This document shows, one piece after another, positions 60,524 through 64,000 of a stretch of DNA of 64,000 nt (positions are counted from its first letter, which is position 1; every line of letters begins with the position of its first letter). The notes beneath the pieces were generated by a model. It was not told the DNA's origin, ran no database searches, and saw only the letters and a program-made list of their open reading frames with translations. Source of the DNA: Strongyloides papillosus (Eukaryota > Nematoda > Chromadorea > Rhabditida > Strongyloididae); assembly GCA_005656395.1 (NCBI GenBank), contig SRSI01000009.1:1736001-1800000 (forward strand). Reading direction: 5' to 3'. A program made the translations under genes and the position numbers.

Positions 60524-62982
60524 CTAATTAGCACCTGGGGCTTTATGATTCTGGAATGGAGGAAGTGGTTTTCCATTGATAAGTGTACCAATATTCCAAA
60601 GGGAAACAAATATGCATAGACATACAAGACCTTTACCAAACAAAACCAAACTTTTATCACGAGAAGTGGCATCTTCCGATTTTAATCCAGCATCAAGTCC
60701 ACCCTAAAATTACAAATAATAATTTATTTATTGATTGCACTACTTACAGAGTAAGCTTCGATACGTCTACGACTTTCAGGATGGTACAATCCGTACTTTC
60801 CCATAACTAATTGGCCAACGCGAGTCCCTTCTGGAAGTCTTGGAAGAATTTTCCCACTAGCTCCAACTTGCCATTTCCCTGGGTTAAGTGGATCGAATTC
60901 TTCAGGTGTTGGTGGTACTTCTGCGGCATTTTTAGAAATGCCGGTTATATTTCTTGTAACCATTACACGAGGAATAATACGGTTAGCCATAGTGTCAACG
61001 TCTTTCTCGTACAATATTGTAGACGATACAGTTGGTGCAGTTTTGGTTGATGAGGCCTGAAAAAATAATTCACTAAAGTAATCAAAAATCTATGTTTGTA
61101 GTAATATATTTAAAGAAAAACACTACTATTTACTAAATATAATAAGCTGTGCTATTTAGAAGTTAAGCTTTCGATTATAGGAATGTTGTTAACAAGTGTA
61201 TTCATCTTTACAAGAAAATTTGTTTATATTGAAAAGTGTATCTTGGTTTAATAATCATTGTATCTTGCAACGAAAATTTTTATAACGATTTGCTACATAG
61301 CAGTAGGAGGTTGTTAGATAATTGACATTTTGACTTTAAGATTGTAAGTTTGTGGATGTTCCTGATTAACAGTTAGCATGCATATTTGTTTCGAACATTT
61401 GTATAAAACTGTCTGTCTATCTCGCGCTAAAGGATTGATACTTTACAAACATTAAACTATAATTTTTAATAAGAACAAGTGTGTAAATTTTTTATTTCTT
61501 ATTGATAACTCACAAAATTCCTGCAGATCGTTTACAAGAAGGATAATTTCTAGATTTTACGGATAAAATAGATGTCATTGATAAAAAATAAAAACTTCCT
61601 AGTCGTTAATTTATCACTATGTGCATATTTTAAATAATTGGGAGAAGAATTGAGGTATTTTAAATTTAACGTACTACTAGCATTGCTCCAAGTCTATGTA
61701 TTAAACTTGAAAATAATTAAAAAAACTACTAATTATATAAGATTGGCTCCTGTGATAAAATAAAAAAAATTATTCTCTTATATCTAAGATATTTGGTAAT
61801 TTTAGTCGCTTCTTTTATTGATAGTAACAAATTCCTAGATATTGTATTTAAATTAGTAGAAAGCATCGTTATTGTTTCGTAAAAATGATTGTTTATAATT
61901 TGAGATAAATAAAATTCCGACTCATTAATTTTTTTTTGCAATCTTGTACTTGACTCTAAATTATGGCTACTTCCCATATTTCACATATCTACTTCAGAAA
62001 TGCTTCAAAATTAATATCTTAACAATGAATATAAATATATTAGTTTATAATCCAACGATGATTGACTAGATAACTCAAAAAAACTCTTCATCTTTGCTTA
62101 TTTTTGATTTATTTTTTTTAAAACTAGAATCTTTAGTCTTATAAGATGTTTTCATAAATTGTTTTTCTCAGAGAAATAATTGCTCAAAAACTGTTCTAAA
62201 AAAATATTCCCCATATCATTGTTATTTTGAGATGTAAATCAATAGTCGCACCTCGCCTAAACGTAGAAACTACAACATCTTTTTATTATAAGATAAATTT
62301 TCTCCCACTGATTGAATAAAAGTAAATATAATTAAGTACAGTTTTTGAAACCGCCATAACAATAATTAAATTTCTCAATGATACTAGGAATTGTTCACTA
62401 TAAATTCTTCGCAAGTCAATTTAACAAGAATAAAAAATAAATGTTGTTACTGATACAAAAGGTCTTCCATGTTATAATTCATAAAATTCTTCATTCTCAT
62501 TTTTATCTATTTTTTCATAATTTCTTCAATATTTTTTGTTCAATATATACAGATTATATATTCTCATTATTTTTCTATATTAACATTTCCTTTAATTAGT
62601 CCAGAAAATATGTACCATTAAGGTTAAAACTTAAGGGAATCGCAAAAAATTAAGACATATTCTCGCTTTAAAGCATAAAAACGTCCTCAATATATCTTCA
62701 TTAACATATATAATAAAGTATTATTGGACACATGGTTAAATAATCACTCATATTTCTATATTATATATTTTCTCATAGTATTTTTAAGATGCAAAAATGA
62801 ATAAATTTAAAGGATCGCATCATTAATGTTAAAAAAATTAAGAGTTAAAATTGTTAATTTAGAATTTTTAAAAGTATATTTTTTTAAGTAACATGGAAAT
62901 ATATTTTACAACATACCTCAATACTTGATCTAACAGTATTTATGACTTTGTTTGATAATTGAGAAAATTTGAATGAAGACAT
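60524..62982 (-). CDS. Tail-anchored small membrane protein, unrecognised
   Basis: Three exons (62982-62917, 61056-60748, 60703-60524) join in phase 0 to give 184 residues. The N-terminus is short and basic (MSSFKFSQLSNKVINTVRSS). The middle is Pro-rich, with VPPTPEEFDPLNPGKWQVG, LPRLPEGTRVGQLVMGKYGL and HPESRRRIEAYSV. One hydrophobic helix (about residues 145-165) precedes a short tail PLPPFQNHKAPGAN. The conserved-looking charged and Pro motifs and the clean joins support a real gene, but I cannot name the family. A mitochondrial or ER membrane protein is a guess from the layout. The first intron (61057-62916, 1860 nt) is about forty times longer than most introns here and carries coding-like pieces on the same strand. 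An acceptor about 28 bases before the ATG suggests trans-splicing or a 5' UTR intron. Confidence 0.8.
61729..61977 (-). CDS. Small open frame nested in an intron
   Basis: An 82-codon frame starts MGSSHNLESSTRLQKK and continues ESEFYLSQIINNHFYE and TMLSTNLNTISRNLLLSI, with a likely amphipathic coiled-coil and a basic end. Amino-acid use is balanced and unlike the Phe/Tyr/Ile-rich noise frames of the window. Gly2-Ser3 would permit N-myristoylation. It lies on the same strand within the long first intron of the tail-anchored gene. It could be a nested gene, an alternative first exon or a relic. I do not recognise it. Confidence 0.4.
   Translation of the reverse strand: MGSSHNLESSTRLQKKINESEFYLSQIINNHFYETITMLSTNLNTISRNLLLSIKEATKITKYLRYKRIIFFILSQEPILYN
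62057..62700 (-). pseudogene. Coding-like relics in the long intron
   Basis: Minus-strand fragments with protein character but shifting frames lie here: MAVSKT near 62360, RLGEVRLLIYISK, NNDMGNIFLEQFLSNYF and TSYKTKDSSFKKNKSKISK down to about 62065, and DKNENEEFY near 62490. Stops and frame changes separate them, and I found no complete set of splice sites. A decayed gene inserted in the intron is the simplest reading. Undetected alternative exons are possible. Confidence 0.3.
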
Positions 62983-63492
62983 TGTTGATTGGAGTATATC
63001 TCAACAAAACCTAAATAAAATAAAATTTATTATTATAAAAAACATTTTATTAAAAACGGATATCTTATGTGAAATAAAAATATATAAAAATACAAAAAAG
63101 TATAATTCATATGAAAAGCAACTGAGAGAATTTATAATTTAAAAAACTAAACATCATAGATAACTTTCGGTACATCAAGAGCTGGTATCTATAAATGAAT
63201 GACAATTTTCCAAAATTATGTTTAAATCTTTATGAGAAAAATAATTTGAAGATCAGGTTGAATAGTTTCATTTAAAAAAAGGATAATTAATTTTTTATAT
63301 ATAGGTTGAATTAAATTTATTAATATTTTTGTTCACTCATAAGATCACAATTAAAATGGTTCAAAATATTGTCCCTTAAAAAAATTTTAGATCGGATAAA
63401 TTAAAAGAGCATGAGATCATAGTGTCATGATTATGGTATTATTGAGGGTTGAAATTCTTATCGTATTATTAACTTATACATGAATCTCTTTT
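62983..63492. other. Intergenic DNA
   Basis: It contains the leader of the tail-anchored gene, with an ATTTAG acceptor at about 63011 on the minus strand, and the 3' flank of the neuropeptide gene. A 14-codon minus-strand piece at 63147-63188 after a TTTATAG acceptor (IPALDVPKVIYDV then stop) resembles a terminal exon but has no visible partner. Confidence 0.4.
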
Positions 63493-63817
63493 TTACTTTC
63501 CTGGTCCAGCGAAACTTTGGAATTTATTGTAATCGAATTTATCCTGCATCATATTTGCTATATCACATCCATGTGACAATCCAGCGTTAATATAGCATCC
63601 TCTTTTTATTGCTTTTCTAGATAGAAAAAATTTATAATTACATTATAAAAAAAATAAATAGAAAAACTAACGGATGGTATGAGGAAGGATTATTTAAATT
63701 ATCAAAAAATCGTCTTATCATTTCTTCATCTAGTGTTCTTCTAACTGGAGATACCCATGACATTGTCATATGCATCATAATCATAAATACTGTAATATAA
63801 AGAATAGTCTTGGCCAT
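63493..63817 (-). CDS. nlp-73: Calcitonin-like (DH31/NLP-73 type) neuropeptide precursor
   Basis: Two exons (63817-63672 and 63616-63493) join in phase 2 over a 55-nt intron to give 89 residues. Residues 1-20 are a signal peptide (ILYITVFMIMMHMTMSW). A spacer ends in the dibasic site IKR. The mature peptide of 33 residues follows: CYINAGLSHGC forms the N-terminal disulfide ring with the LS-x-x-C motif of the calcitonin family, and the end is KFQSFAGP followed by Gly-Lys, giving a C-terminal Pro-amide after processing. Calcitonin (32 residues, ring at the N-terminus, Pro-amide) and insect DH31 (GP-amide) share these features, and nematode NLP-73 ends FAGP-amide. The peptide would signal through a class B GPCR. 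An ATTTTTAG acceptor lies 13 bases before the ATG. It ends at the Lys with no further peptide copies. Confidence 0.9.
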
Positions 63818-64000
63818 TATACTTCACAACCTAAAAATAAATATATTTATATCATTATTCTTACATTTTTATAAAATTGTTAATTTAAAAATATCATGGT
63901 AAAAATAATTACAAAATTACTTTTGAAAATAAGTTATGAAATATATATTGTATTATGGTTGCGTAAACAATGTTTTTATCACATTTCCTGAGTTTTATTT
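63818..64000. other. Upstream region of the neuropeptide gene
   Basis: It contains the probable trans-splice acceptor (complement of 63831-63838) and AT-rich sequence running to the end of the window. No promoter motif is assignable. Confidence 0.45.

Noticed and set aside
63147..63188. 14-codon terminal-exon-like piece (IPALDVPKVIYDV and stop) after a TTTATAG acceptor
   Set aside because: Too short to stand alone. Joining it to the neuropeptide first exon in phase 2 gives a different, unconvincing frame. Kept only as a note.

Overview
This is nuclear DNA of a nematode, most likely a member of Strongyloididae (Strongyloides or a close relative). The evidence is extreme AT richness between genes, many introns of only 37-52 nt with GT...TTTTAG/TTTCAG borders, and splice acceptors a few bases upstream of start codons, as expected for spliced-leader trans-splicing. 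Nematode-type genes are present too: a cuticle collagen, a divergent globin, ET-module/Ly6-like secreted proteins, a one-exon-per-terminus BAF and a calcitonin-like neuropeptide. The genus is inferred; no marker in the window proves it. I joined exons by hand wherever reading frame and splice sites agreed, so CDS coordinates span the introns and exon limits are given in the evidence.

Layout. 0-9 kb: an isolated leucine-rich-repeat membrane protein flanked by AT-rich DNA. 9-17 kb: a small-conductance calcium-activated (SK) potassium channel gene with alternative ends, convergent with the catalytic subunit of Rab3 GTPase-activating protein. 17.5-19.4 kb: three decayed genes (one unrecognised, one MATH/BTB-like, one collagen 3' end). 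20-22 kb: an ANKLE2/LEM-4-like protein. 25-30 kb: a KIF21/KLP-12-type kinesin. 30-32.6 kb: UDP-glucose pyrophosphorylase, tail-to-tail with a small MGCC-type protein. 35.6-39.7 kb: a gene-dense block, with BAF and mitochondrial ribosomal protein S28 on the minus strand and UBXD8/FAF2 and endonuclease G on the plus strand, around a shared divergent promoter region. 40-42.6 kb: cuticle collagen and an AQP8-like aquaporin. 43.9-47 kb: a probable 61-residue membrane micropeptide, an orphan open frame and an MTA/LIN-40-type NuRD subunit. 47.6-49.3 kb: two secreted cysteine-rich proteins in tandem. 51.7-53.2 kb: a globin plus an overlooked open frame. 53.2-58.4 kb: an AT-rich desert. 58.4-60.4 kb: an ET-module protein convergent with an AKTIP/FTS-like E2 variant. 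60.5-63 kb: a tail-anchored protein of unknown function whose unusually long intron contains coding-like sequence. 63.5-63.8 kb: a calcitonin-like (NLP-73/DH31-type) neuropeptide precursor.

Functional links. BAF and the ANKLE2/LEM-4-like protein, which act together in nuclear envelope reassembly in other animals, lie about 15 kb apart. Three same-strand pairs (BAF to MRPS28, UBXD8 to EndoG, the tail-anchored protein to AKTIP) are spaced like nematode operons. Three convergent pairs leave little or no room for separate 3' UTRs. I saw no tRNA, rRNA, SL RNA, transposon or CRISPR array that I could support.
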